NCBI GenBank assembly: GCA_963709995.1
Contig: CAVPYN010000001.1
Location: forward strand, 434,001-498,000
Length of the DNA: 64,000 nucleotides
Direction: 5' to 3'
Source: JAUIIK01 sp963709995
GTDB lineage: Bacteria > Chloroflexota > Chloroflexia > Thermomicrobiales > CFX8
Shown here piece after piece: positions 24,987-33,505 of the stretch. A model generated the notes under the pieces. It was not told the DNA's origin. It did no database searches and worked only from the letters and a program-made list of their open reading frames with translations. Every line of letters begins with the position of its first letter. The first letter of the stretch is position 1. The position numbers and the translations under genes were made by a program.

Positions 24987-26264
24987 ATGGCGGGATACGC
25001 GAAATCGAGGATGCTGTTCGAGCGGGCGCAACAATCGCTGGCCAGCGGTGTTAGCAGCGATGTGCGGGTCAACATGAAGCCACTGCCGCTCTACTTCGAA
25101 CGTGGTCAGGGCGCGATGCTCTATGACGCAGACGGCAACGGCTATATTGACTACGCGCTCGGTCAGGGACCGCTGATTCTTGGTCACTCCCCTCCCGCTG
25201 TTATTGAGGCAGTCACGCGGGCGATGCAGCGAGGCCAGATCTTCGGCGGTCAACACGAGCTCGAAGTTGAAGCGGCGGAAGCGGTTGTCGATCTCGTTCC
25301 ATGCGCCGGCCTGTGCCGTTTCAGCCTCAGCGGATCGGAAGCGGTCCATGCCGCCATAAGACTGGCGAGGGCGGTGACGGGGCGTACGAAGATACTGCGC
25401 TTCGAGGGGCATTACCACGGCTGGTTTGACAGCGTGCTGGTTGGTCCTGGCGGAGATGCCAATGGAGCGTCGCCGCTTTCCGAGGGGCAGTCGCCTGGTG
25501 CGGTAAGCGAAATCATCGTGTTGCCGTGGAATGACCTTGATCTGATCGAATCGGTGTTCGCACGCCACGGCGGCGATCTCGCTGCCGTGATCACGGAGCC
25601 CGTCATGTGCAACACGGCGGTGATTCCGCCAGCGGAGGGATATCTCGAAGGTCTGCGGGCCTATTGCGACCGGTATGGCACGGCGCTGATCCTGGACGAG
25701 GTCATCACCGGATTCCGTCTCGCGCCTGGAGGAGCGCAGGAGCGGCTCGGCGTCGTTGCCGATGTCGCGACCTATGGAAAAGCGCTTGCCGGTGGATTCC
25801 CGAACTCCGCGATTGCTGGACGTGCCGGATTGATGGAGCGCTTCGGCAAGGGTGTCAATCACTCGGGCACGTTCAACAGCAACGTCATCTCCATGGCGGC
25901 CACCGTCGCGACGTTACAGGAGTTGACGCGCGACGACAACGCGGCCTACAAACGGATCGAGCGCACCGGCAGAGCCTTGATGGAGGGGCTGGGAGAGATC
26001 GCGGAGCGGCTTGGACTGCCACTGATCATTCAGGGTTATCCGCCGGTATTCTTCGCCGGTTTCAGCGAAACGAATTCGATTTCCAATGCTTCCGAATTCG
26101 CAAATGAGGTGGATCGCGATCGTTATGGCGCATTCGCGCTCGCGATGCTCGAACGCGGCGTGCGCGTCCTGGAGCGCGGCCTCTGGTACGTCTCAGCTGC
26201 CCATGACGAAAGCCACGTCGAGCGGACACTCGAGGCCGCAGACTCCGCGATGGCGGAGTTGTAG
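24987..26264 (+). CDS. Class III PLP aminotransferase, glutamate-1-semialdehyde aminomutase-like
   Basis: A 425-residue PLP enzyme. The class III pattern is complete: LYDADGNGYIDYALGQGPLI, SLSGSEAVHAAIRLAR, FEGHYHGWFDSVL, ILDEVITGFRLAPGGAQ with Asp237 facing the PLP nitrogen, and TYGKALAGGFPNSAIAG with Lys265 as the PLP lysine. Overall it resembles the hemL-like aspartate aminotransferase family proteins, but no heme-biosynthesis genes are nearby, so it is more likely a catabolic aminotransferase or aminomutase. ATG at 24987 follows GGAGG. It is convergent with the sarcosine oxidase gene and shares the region with amidase and M24 genes. A second paralogue sits at 55295. Confidence 0.85.
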   Translation: MAGYAKSRMLFERAQQSLASGVSSDVRVNMKPLPLYFERGQGAMLYDADGNGYIDYALGQGPLILGHSPPAVIEAVTRAMQRGQIFGGQHELEVEAAEAVVDLVPCAGLCRFSLSGSEAVHAAIRLARAVTGRTKILRFEGHYHGWFDSVLVGPGGDANGASPLSEGQSPGAVSEIIVLPWNDLDLIESVFARHGGDLAAVITEPVMCNTAVIPPAEGYLEGLRAYCDRYGTALILDEVITGFRLAPGGAQERLGVVADVATYGKALAGGFPNSAIAGRAGLMERFGKGVNHSGTFNSNVISMAATVATLQELTRDDNAAYKRIERTGRALMEGLGEIAERLGLPLIIQGYPPVFFAGFSETNSISNASEFANEVDRDRYGAFALAMLERGVRVLERGLWYVSAAHDESHVERTLEAADSAMAEL

Positions 26265-26302
26265 CGAATCGACAATATCCTTATTGCGCTTCAGCGGCCG
26301 GG

Positions 26303-27487
26303 CTAATCCGCGGTCACAACGACCGAACCGCGCGGCTTGAAGTTCGGGTCGGCGAACCGCCTTGAAGAGAGGAACCCGGTGTCGTGGTCAGTGGCGCCGC
26401 GCTCGACGAAGTCGGCCATGATCTCGCCGACGGTTGGCGAGAACTTGAAGCCCCGGCCCGAGAAGCCAGCGGCTATCAAGACGTGAGGATGTTCCGGATG
26501 CGGCTCGACGATGAAGTCCTCGTCTGGCGTCATCGTGTACATGCAGGTCGCCTTCTTGACGACCGGTCCGGACGCACCGGGCATATAGCGGTCGAGGACG
26601 CCGCGAAGGAATTCAAGCTCCTCGTCGCGCACAACCCGGTCAACGTTATCAGGATCGGTCGCCGGTCCCCGGTGGAGCCCGATCTTCAGCCCGATACCAT
26701 CGTCAGCCGGCATGCCGTAGAAACTGCCCTCCGGCACTGACAGCAGGAAATCAGGCGCACCGTTCTCCGAGTACCAGTGCTCCGAGGTTGGCTCGAAGTA
26801 GCCGTTAACAATCCGGACGGGCTGGAGCGGCAGATCGAGATCACCCAACAGCTGGCCCGCCCATGCGCCGCCGGAAACGATGAGATGATTGGCCAGATAC
26901 CGGCCCTTCGTCGTCGTCACAGCGACCCCTTCGCCATCGACCTCCCAGCCGGTGACCGTCTCGGGACGCTGGACCGCCGCGCCGTGCTGGGCGGCAAGCG
27001 CCAGGTGCGCCGAAATGCAGACTTCCGGACGCAGGAAACCGGCCTGGGCCTCGTAGGTGACGTAGACGCCTTCCTGGGGCCGTATGCCGGGAAATCGCGC
27101 TTTCAGGTCCTCTTCGGAGAGCAGCTCGCGGAACGGATTGTCCCGGATGTCGTCGATATTCGATCCATACTCTTTGATGCGGTCCTCATGCAGAATGGCG
27201 ACCTCGCCGATGATCTTCATCAGGCTCCGGCCCGACTCTTCCTGCAGCTCGTCCCAGAGGTCAAAGGCGCGCGCGACCAGTGGCACGTAGTCGTCGATCT
27301 TGATCAGGCTGCTGCTGCCGGCCGATGCCCGGATCATGCGGTGCTCGCCATGAAAAGAGCCCTGGTCGTGGCCCTCCTCGAAGCGATCGAAGCCGAGCAC
27401 GTTCACTCCGCGTTTCGCCAGATGATACAGCGAGGCGCTGCCCATCGCGCCAAGTCCGATTACGATAGCTTCATAGGTGTCTGTCAA
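26303..27487 (-). CDS. Monomeric sarcosine oxidase / N-methyl amino acid oxidase family
   Basis: A 394-residue flavoenzyme. GLGAMG (residues 11-16) binds the FAD ADP part, and Cys315 in KKATCMYTMTPDEDF is at the same position as the residue that covalently holds FAD in Bacillus monomeric sarcosine oxidase. GFSGRGFKFSPTVGEIMADF is another strong family mark. The enzyme should oxidise sarcosine or a similar secondary amino acid to the demethylated amine, formaldehyde and hydrogen peroxide; N-methyltryptophan oxidase has the same fold, so the substrate is not certain. The start is TTG at 27487. It is the last gene of an apparent M24-amidase-oxidase operon. Confidence 0.88.
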   Translation of the reverse strand: MTDTYEAIVIGLGAMGSASLYHLAKRGVNVLGFDRFEEGHDQGSFHGEHRMIRASAGSSSLIKIDDYVPLVARAFDLWDELQEESGRSLMKIIGEVAILHEDRIKEYGSNIDDIRDNPFRELLSEEDLKARFPGIRPQEGVYVTYEAQAGFLRPEVCISAHLALAAQHGAAVQRPETVTGWEVDGEGVAVTTTKGRYLANHLIVSGGAWAGQLLGDLDLPLQPVRIVNGYFEPTSEHWYSENGAPDFLLSVPEGSFYGMPADDGIGLKIGLHRGPATDPDNVDRVVRDEELEFLRGVLDRYMPGASGPVVKKATCMYTMTPDEDFIVEPHPEHPHVLIAAGFSGRGFKFSPTVGEIMADFVERGATDHDTGFLSSRRFADPNFKPRGSVVVTAD

Positions 27488-27526
27488 CGTCGTTCCCCGT
27501 TTCTTCCGGTTCAGGATTACTGCCTG

Positions 27527-28912
27527 CTACATTGCCGGCGGTTGCCAGCCTCCAAGTGCATTCTCGATCTCGCGAGCGACCGCGAGCCCGATGTCTTCCC
27601 GCCAGGCGCGGCTGACGATCTGGACCCCGACTGGTAGACCGCCGTCGGTCTGTCCGCCACGTACAACGACGCCGGGGAGCCCGGTTAAATTGTAGGCCGC
27701 GGTATAGCTCAGTCCATCGATATTCTCGTGACCGGTACCGTGCAACGGCGCAGGATGCGAATTCACCGGGCAGATGACGGCGTCATAGCGCTCGAAGAAT
27801 CCCCAGACGGCGCTGCGGTGAAGATCCCATTCGAGAATCGCTCGCTGGAATTCGGCAGTCGAAAGTTCCGCGCCCATGAGCCCGCCGAGGAAGTTGCGTA
27901 TCAATGGCGAGACATCTTCTTCGCTGGTTCCAGCAGCGTCGAGCGTATCCCGATACTGTTGTCCTCCGCTGGCCCCCAGAAGCTTTCCGAAGATCTCCAT
28001 GGCGTCGACCAATTCGGGCGGCCGGTCCTCATCGACCGCTATGCCCGCATCGCGAACGGCGGCAGTTGCCGACTCCACGGCATCGACGATCGCCTGGACC
28101 GGAGTAGCAACCCCGTTGTCCGTGTAAAAGGCGACTCGAAGCGAGCCGAGATCCACATCGTCGGGATTTCCGAGTGGCACGGGTGGGGCGGAAGGGTCGC
28201 GCCAATCCGCGCCGGACATCAGCGGCAAGCTCAGAATCAAGTCGTCGACGGTGCGGGCCATCGGCCCGCTCTGCCGTAGCTCATCGGTGAAACCATAGGG
28301 CGCGTGCCAGGGGATTCTGCCCATTGTCGGTTTGATTCCGGCGATTCCGCAGCAGTGCGCTGGATAGCGGATGCTGCCGCCGATGTCGGTTCCGATGCCG
28401 AGCGGCGAGCCGCCGGCAGCAATGATCGCTGACTCGCCACCGCTACTCCCGCCTGGCGTGCAGGCGAGATCATATGGGTTGTTGGTGCAGCCATACACGA
28501 GATTGTCGCTCTCCCCGGCCATGCCGATCTCGGGCAGGTTTGTCTTGCCAATGACGATTCCACCGGCGTTCTTGAGCCTGGCGACAACCGTGGCGTCGGA
28601 ATCGGGGACGTAGTTCTTCATCCCGAGCGTGCCGTTGGTCATAATCATTCCGGCGACCGGGATGTTGTCCTTCACGGTGAAAGGCACTCCGTGGAGTGGG
28701 CCGAGGTCGTCGCCCCTGGCGCTTGATTCGTCCGCCGCACGAGCCTCGTCAAGTGCTTGCTCCGGGACGAATTGAACGATGGCGTTCAGCCCCGGGTTCA
28801 CCGTTTGCACCCGGGCGATGTGCGCTTCCATGACTTCACGGGCTGAGACGGCGCCAGATCTGATCATCCGGGCTAGTTCATGAGCGGGTGTGTAATACAG
28901 TTCGTCAGCCAT
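27527..28912 (-). CDS. Amidase-signature family amidase
   Basis: A 461-residue amidase-signature enzyme with the Ser-cis-Ser-Lys triad: Lys81 in FTVKDNIP, Ser156 in TPGGSSGGESA and nucleophile Ser180 in GTDIGGSIRYPAHCCG. The family includes GatA, allophanate hydrolase, and amidases acting on many carboxamides. No GatB or GatC is nearby and the context is catabolic, so it is probably a small-molecule amidase. ATG at 28912 has an ideal GGAGG. It lies 39 bases before the sarcosine oxidase gene and 72 after the M24 gene on the same strand. Confidence 0.9.
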   Translation of the reverse strand: MADELYYTPAHELARMIRSGAVSAREVMEAHIARVQTVNPGLNAIVQFVPEQALDEARAADESSARGDDLGPLHGVPFTVKDNIPVAGMIMTNGTLGMKNYVPDSDATVVARLKNAGGIVIGKTNLPEIGMAGESDNLVYGCTNNPYDLACTPGGSSGGESAIIAAGGSPLGIGTDIGGSIRYPAHCCGIAGIKPTMGRIPWHAPYGFTDELRQSGPMARTVDDLILSLPLMSGADWRDPSAPPVPLGNPDDVDLGSLRVAFYTDNGVATPVQAIVDAVESATAAVRDAGIAVDEDRPPELVDAMEIFGKLLGASGGQQYRDTLDAAGTSEEDVSPLIRNFLGGLMGAELSTAEFQRAILEWDLHRSAVWGFFERYDAVICPVNSHPAPLHGTGHENIDGLSYTAAYNLTGLPGVVVRGGQTDGGLPVGVQIVSRAWREDIGLAVAREIENALGGWQPPAM

Positions 28913-28984
28913 TCTTACCTCCGGCGATGAGATGTCGCAGCGGTCATCGTAGCCAGTCGCCTTTCCCGGCGCTAGTGGCGACCG

Positions 28985-30112
28985 CTAGCCCATTTCGAAG
29001 ATCTTGCTCGTGTCGAACCCCTTGGAGAGGAGTTCGGATCCGGTTTGCGTTATCAGGAATTGGTCCTGAAGATGCCAGAAGCCGTCGAGGATTGGTTCGA
29101 GACAGACGACCATCCCGGCCCGAAGCTCGCGCAATTCACCCGGCGCCAGCATCGGTTCTTCCTGATGCCACCAGATACCAACGCTGTGGCCGATAAGCCC
29201 TGATACTGTGGTTGAACGAGCCTGCGTCAAGAGATCTTTGCCGTACTGGTAAACGTCGTCAGCCGTGACACCGGGCCGGAGCATCGCCTCCGCGGTTCGA
29301 AGATGAATGTCGCGCAAGGTCTGGTATCGCTCACGCTGCCCTGAGCTTGCCGGCCCCATCACCGCCATCCGCGAAAGATTGGCGGCATAGCCCTTGTAGT
29401 AGCAAACGTAATCGGTACGGACCGCGACACCCGGGTGGATCGGAACGTTTCCCTCTCCTCCATAGGTGACGGGCGTCGTGCTGGCTTGAAGCATCCCGTG
29501 GGCGCTATCCACGCCAAGCTCGAGCATTCGGGCAATCATCCTGGCGTGGAGTAATCGTTCACTATCACCTGGGCGTGCGGTGGAAAAGATATCATGATGC
29601 GCTTGATCCTGGATCTCGATTGCTCGCAAGATGCGCTCTATCTCCACCGATGTCTTGATGTTGCGGACGCCCTCGAGCAGGTCGGTACTGTCCACGAATT
29701 CTGCGTCCGGAAGGGCGGCGACCAGTTCTTGCCAGTGGGTTGCGCCGAGTTCTCGGCGTTCGACGCCAATCCGGCTCCGTTCGAGGCCGAGTTCCCGCAG
29801 CGAGCGAGCCGCCATGCTGTACGGCGATTCAACATATTCCTGATAAGTGTGGATATCTTCGATCCAGCTTCGATGCCGCGCCAGTCCCGCCGCGATTCCA
29901 CTGGCAATCAAAGCGGGTTCACCAGCTGCTGGCCAGATAACAAGTATCGCGCGGGGGGCGTAAGTGAAATCCTGGAGACGGCCCAGCGTGCCAGGGAATG
30001 TCATTCCGGACAGGTAGGCAACGTTTCGCCCGGACCGGACGATCAGTGCGTCAATCTGCTCTCGTTCAAGCATTTCCCGCAGCAATGTTTCATTGTGCGT
30101 CTGTTGAACCAA
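28985..30112 (-). CDS. M24-family (Xaa-Pro peptidase/creatinase-like) protein with altered metal ligands
   Basis: A 375-residue pita-bread-fold protein. The N-terminal creatinase-type domain (ALIVRSGRNVAYLSGMTFPG) is followed by the M24 core. Metal ligands compared with active aminopeptidases: Asp234 (RTDYVCYY) is kept, the next Asp is Asn245 (GYAANLSRM), His309 (IGHSVGIWWH) and Glu339 (VVCLEPIL) are kept, and the last Glu is replaced in LQDQFLITQTG. Two of five ligands are therefore changed, as also happens in metal-free creatinase. With a sarcosine oxidase two genes downstream, creatine-like amidinohydrolysis producing sarcosine is a possible role; a divergent peptidase is the alternative. 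The start is TTG 30112 or ATG 30073. Confidence 0.8.
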   Translation of the reverse strand: MVQQTHNETLLREMLEREQIDALIVRSGRNVAYLSGMTFPGTLGRLQDFTYAPRAILVIWPAAGEPALIASGIAAGLARHRSWIEDIHTYQEYVESPYSMAARSLRELGLERSRIGVERRELGATHWQELVAALPDAEFVDSTDLLEGVRNIKTSVEIERILRAIEIQDQAHHDIFSTARPGDSERLLHARMIARMLELGVDSAHGMLQASTTPVTYGGEGNVPIHPGVAVRTDYVCYYKGYAANLSRMAVMGPASSGQRERYQTLRDIHLRTAEAMLRPGVTADDVYQYGKDLLTQARSTTVSGLIGHSVGIWWHQEEPMLAPGELRELRAGMVVCLEPILDGFWHLQDQFLITQTGSELLSKGFDTSKIFEMG

Positions 30113-30164
30113 GTGATGCCTGCTTTCCCGCGTGGCTGTTCGCCCGAACGCAGGTTAGCAGGTA

Positions 30165-30908
30165 TTAGGAGGATCGCACGCGAACGTATCCTGGTTCCTG
30201 ATTCGTTGATTCTGAGCTGCCGACGGAAAATCCGGCGAGGCGCTCGATTGTGCTGCGTTGGCCGACGACTTCGTAGTTCGGAGCTTCGCCGGAACGCTTC
30301 GCGCGATACATGGCCGCGTCCGCGCACTGGATGAGATCATGCGGATCTTCTGATCCGCTACTCCCGACGGCTACGCCAATGCTGAGCGCCAGTACGATCG
30401 AACCGTTACCGGTTTCGAATGGCTCAGCCGTCGCGCTTCGAAGACGTGCGACGACCTTGCGAATGTCAGCTGCGGATTCGATGTCCTCAGTGACGATCAC
30501 GAACTCGTCTCCGCCCCAACGCGCCACGGTATCGACCGCTCGCAAGCTCTTCGTCCAGCGGTCCGCCAGGGCGGCCAGTACACGATCGCCGGTGTCATGA
30601 CCGAAACGGTCGTTGATCGACTTGAACGAATCCAGATCCACGAAATAGAGAGCGACGACGTTCTGGTCACGCTCGGCGGAAAAGAGCGAACGCTGTAACC
30701 GATCGAGCAGCAGTCTCCGATTCGGCAGTCGCGTCAGCGGGTCCATGAATGCAAGCTCTTCCAACCGCTTGTGCCGCGCTTCGCGCTGCCGCAGGCGGCG
30801 GCTGAGTATCAGCGTCTGTATTGCAAAGACCGCGACGAGAAGGAACGTCCCAAGAAGCACCAGTCCGAACCCGAGTTCGGTGTTGCCGGGATCTCCGATC
30901 AGGTCCAT
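30165..30908 (-). CDS. Membrane-anchored diguanylate cyclase (GGDEF)
   Basis: A 247-residue protein. Residues about 12-36 form one membrane span (LGFGLVLLGTFLLVAVFAIQ), then a short coiled linker and a full GGDEF domain: DPLTRLPNRRLLLDRL, FVDLDSFKSINDRFGHDTGD and WGGDEFVIV with intact active-site GGDEF. An inhibitory-site RxxD (RAVD) lies five residues before GGDEF, so product inhibition by cyclic di-GMP is likely. No sensor domain is visible. ATG at 30908 with AAGGTGGGG upstream is preferred to TTG at 30923. It is transcribed after the M24 gene orientation but separated from it. Confidence 0.9.
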   Translation of the reverse strand: MDLIGDPGNTELGFGLVLLGTFLLVAVFAIQTLILSRRLRQREARHKRLEELAFMDPLTRLPNRRLLLDRLQRSLFSAERDQNVVALYFVDLDSFKSINDRFGHDTGDRVLAALADRWTKSLRAVDTVARWGGDEFVIVTEDIESAADIRKVVARLRSATAEPFETGNGSIVLALSIGVAVGSSGSEDPHDLIQCADAAMYRAKRSGEAPNYEVVGQRSTIERLAGFSVGSSESTNQEPGYVRVRSS

Positions 30909-30923
30909 GGTCCCCACCTTCAA

Positions 30924-31257
30924 TGACCCTAATCAGGAGTATTCATCTTCTATGTAATTATCCCCTGTCGCATGTACGGACGTCAAGTGGGCTTAGGATG
31001 GGTGATGCTCTCAATGGAAGCAACCTGGTTGTAAGGAAGGTGGATACTGTCCCAACCACGACGATAGCCCCCAGAGAGTATCCGGGGGCTATCGTTACAG
31101 GGTCAGAAGGGAAGGGCATGTTCCTTCTGTATCTAGTTTGACTGTATTAGCGTTTCAGTCAGTCGGAGCAGATGCAGAGGTCCCATAGCGATCAGTACGA
31201 AAGACACGATTGAGTTTGGGAATCGGGATCAAGTGCTGGGGAACCGCATTCTGGCTC
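30924..31257. other. 334-base intergenic region rich in hairpins
   Basis: No supported gene. It holds the terminator-like repeat at 31062-31094, a second stem CAGAAGG/CCTTCTG (31104-31110 with 31123-31129) and a third, GACTG/CAGTC, near 31140-31157. A nine-codon frame beginning near 31002 was considered as a leader peptide and not supported, since no plus-strand gene follows. Confidence 0.5.
31062..31094 (-). terminator. Strong inverted repeat downstream of the phosphate-region operon
   Basis: CGATAGCCCCC (31062-31072) and GGGGGCTATCG (31084-31094) pair perfectly over 11 bp around an 11-base loop. It lies about 160 bases beyond the stop of the LLM gene that ends the long minus-strand pst/phoU transcript. 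There is no U-tract. Confidence 0.6.
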
Positions 31258-32262
31258 TTATGCTCGCCATCGATTGAGGGCAGGGAGAACCCGTTCGCCG
31301 AGGAGCGTTAGTCCGGTGACAGTTGTTCGCCCGTGGGGAGTGCCGAACTCGATGCGTTGTGCGCCAGCTTCATAGATCGCCTCACACTGCTCGACGATCT
31401 CTTCAGGTGTACCAGCGAAAGAAAACCGGCGCAGCAAACTCTCGGGAATCAACGCGCCCGCACGCGCGATCTGGCCGCTATGTACAAGATCCTGGATGCG
31501 CTGGAGCAGATCGGGTTCGACGTTGATCGTGGGGTCCAGAGGGGCCACGACCGGAAGGTAGAGGGCCATTTCCCTTCTGATCATTTCCCGCGCGATGTCG
31601 CCGTCTTCGTCGACGATGGTGACGGCTCCAAGGACAATTCCCGGGCTCCGATCCTGGCCATTCGGGTTCCACGCCCAGGAGTGAACGATTGGCACGATGT
31701 CTGGATTTGCCGATCCCCCTACTTTGATTTCGTCAACCAGCGGTGCCGCCTGGCGGATAAGCCTCCGGCCCCACGACCCGAGCAGCATCGGAATGGCCGA
31801 TCTCTCGGGAACATATCGAAGCCGAACGGAAGCGTCGATATCGAAGGTCACCCCGTTGAACGGGGCTGGTGATCCCGAAAGTAGATGTCTGACGGCGGCG
31901 AAGGTATCAACCACCCGGGAAACTGCCTGCGATTGCTTGACACCGATCGCATCGAGCCAGGCGCCTCTAGACACGCCCAGATAGGCGCGACCACCGCTCA
32001 GCATGTCGAGCGTTGCAATCTGCCCGGCGATCTCGACCGGATGGAGGGTGAACGGGTTGAGCGAGGCCGGCCCAAGTCGTATCCGGCTGGTGGACCGCGC
32101 AGCCAGCGCCAGCGGCACGATTGGTGGTTGGAAGGTAAGGTCGTTGTACATCGACAATACATCGAAGCCGTATTGTTCAACCTGCGCCGCGTACTCGCCG
32201 TACTCCCGTGGCCGCTTGTCTGTCTGAAAGGCGATCGAGATCTCGCGTGGTTGGCTGGTCAC
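31258..32262 (-). CDS. LLM-class flavin/F420-dependent oxidoreductase
   Basis: A 334-residue luciferase-like oxidoreductase: ISIAFQTDKRPREYGEYAAQ, FDVLSMYNDLTFQPPIVPLA, RIRLGPASLNPFTLHPVEIA, MLSGGRAYLGVSRGAWLDAI and a late FAGTPEEIVEQCEAIYEAGA are typical. The start is GTG at 32262, which overlaps the TGA of the TIGR04076 gene (GTGA), so it is translationally coupled; the much longer open frame upstream to 32715 is not coding. It is the last gene in the run from phoU. Its substrate and its link to phosphate are unknown. Family members of this kind often use F420, which is inferred. Confidence 0.85.
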   Translation of the reverse strand: MTSQPREISIAFQTDKRPREYGEYAAQVEQYGFDVLSMYNDLTFQPPIVPLALAARSTSRIRLGPASLNPFTLHPVEIAGQIATLDMLSGGRAYLGVSRGAWLDAIGVKQSQAVSRVVDTFAAVRHLLSGSPAPFNGVTFDIDASVRLRYVPERSAIPMLLGSWGRRLIRQAAPLVDEIKVGGSANPDIVPIVHSWAWNPNGQDRSPGIVLGAVTIVDEDGDIAREMIRREMALYLPVVAPLDPTINVEPDLLQRIQDLVHSGQIARAGALIPESLLRRFSFAGTPEEIVEQCEAIYEAGAQRIEFGTPHGRTTVTGLTLLGERVLPALNRWRA

Positions 32263-32582
32263 GTCAACTCGCCAGTTGCCAGCGTCCGGCGTCGAGTGCG
32301 CTCGATTCGCATGATTAGCCGCTCTTCTGGATCGGGACATGCCACGAGCGTGTCCCGCTCGAGCCAGTCGTTGGGATCGAGCATGCGCTGCTTTGGGGGC
32401 AGGAGCGGTAGAACAGCCTGGAGCGCGTACAAACAGAAATGCTTTCCGTCGGGGATGCGGATTCTGCTGGATTCCGTCAGTTCGAAATAGTCTCCGACCT
32501 GGAGGCCGCAGACGGGCCGACCGTGAATCTGATCGACTGTCACCCGGAGGTCGTAGAGATCGAACTCGTCCTGTTGGCTCAC
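32259..32582 (-). CDS. TIGR04076-family protein
   Basis: A 107-residue protein with the TIGR04076 pattern: LRVTVDQIHGRPVCGLQVGD followed by YFELTESS, then FCLYALQAVLPLLPPKQRM and VACPDPEERLIMRIER. The conserved cysteines (HGRPVCG, FCLYA, VACPD) suggest metal or cofactor binding, but the family has no known activity. ATG at 32582 overlaps the stop of the inositol-monophosphatase-like gene (ATGA), and its own stop overlaps the next start, so it sits inside a tightly coupled operon. Confidence 0.82.
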   Translation of the reverse strand: MSQQDEFDLYDLRVTVDQIHGRPVCGLQVGDYFELTESSRIRIPDGKHFCLYALQAVLPLLPPKQRMLDPNDWLERDTLVACPDPEERLIMRIERTRRRTLATGELT

Positions 32583-33505
32583 GCTTCCTCCTGCTGCGCC
32601 CAGTTGACTCGATCGAGCATGTCTCGCAGTTCGCGGTGCAGTTGGGGTGTTGTTGCGGCAAGAATCGGGGTGCGTTTAGAGAGATCCATGTCCACCGGTA
32701 CGGTAGACCCGTCATGATGGGTCAGTATCCCGCCGGTTTCGTTGAGCAACGCCAGACCACCGGCGTAGTCGACGATTTTTTCCCCATAGCCAGATGGTGA
32801 AAAGCGATTCGGGTTGACGACTGCGTCGAGGACGCCGGCCGCGATCAGAGCGAGGTCCAATGCCGAACAGCCGCCAATCCGGATTCGGGTGTTCTTTCCA
32901 ACAAGTATCGGCTCGATGGCGTGAAGAGCGTCCGAAGTTTCTGGCCGGATCATGGCTACTCTCGCACGATCAAGCGATTTCCGTCCTGAACCACGAACCG
33001 GGACATTGTCCAGCTCGACGCCATGCCCGCGGAGGGCAGTGAATATCTCGCCGGTCGGCAGATTGCGAATACAACCTGCGATTGGGATGCCATCTTCGAA
33101 GATACCAATAGAGAACGCGAAGTACGGATAGCCAAAAAGGTGCTGGTTCTGCTCGGGATCTATGGCTCGCTCTGTGAGAGCTAACCGGTCTGGATGGTGA
33201 AACACCGGTAGGCTCACCGCGTTCACCGTTGAATCGATCGGGTCGACGATTGCGGTCAATGCGGACCCCCGGTCGATGTATCCAATCTCCTCACTGAGGA
33301 TGTTCATTCGTGGAAACGCGGCGTCGAGAAAGTCGACGGCTGCATTCTCCGCGAACTGGTCGATGCCGGTCGTGTGTTCACCGTCGGCACCCATGCCAAC
33401 AATCTCGGTCAATCGGGTGAACTCGGCAGCCAGTAGGGCGTGATGAACGCGCTCGCTGCAGCCAATCATGAGATCAAATAGTTGCCGCTCGGTAGGGCTA
33501 TCCAT
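32579..33505 (-). CDS. Inositol monophosphatase-family phosphatase
   Basis: A 308-residue lithium-sensitive phosphatase family protein. Motif order: Asp50 in TTGIDQFAENA, MNILSEEIG with the metal-binding Glu, VDPIDSTVNA (the DPxDxT motif; usual Gly-Thr is Ser-Thr-Val here) and a C-terminal EKIVDYAGGLALLNETGG in place of WDxAAG. It should hydrolyse a sugar- or inositol-type phosphate monoester, releasing phosphate, which fits its place in a phosphate operon. ATG at 33505 overlaps the end of the phoU gene; a reading from 33529 is possible. Substrate class (inositol-P, fructose-1,6-bisphosphate, PAP) is not decided. Confidence 0.85.
   Translation of the reverse strand: MDSPTERQLFDLMIGCSERVHHALLAAEFTRLTEIVGMGADGEHTTGIDQFAENAAVDFLDAAFPRMNILSEEIGYIDRGSALTAIVDPIDSTVNAVSLPVFHHPDRLALTERAIDPEQNQHLFGYPYFAFSIGIFEDGIPIAGCIRNLPTGEIFTALRGHGVELDNVPVRGSGRKSLDRARVAMIRPETSDALHAIEPILVGKNTRIRIGGCSALDLALIAAGVLDAVVNPNRFSPSGYGEKIVDYAGGLALLNETGGILTHHDGSTVPVDMDLSKRTPILAATTPQLHRELRDMLDRVNWAQQEEA

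Noticed and set aside
30961..31100. Leader peptide/attenuator (nine-codon ORF near 31002 before a hairpin)
   Set aside because: No plus-strand gene follows; the hairpin is better explained as an end of the minus-strand transcript.
32263..32715. Long N-terminal extension of the LLM gene at 31258
   Set aside because: It overlaps the TIGR04076 and IMPase-like genes in a wrong frame; the coupled GTG at 32262 fits the family start.
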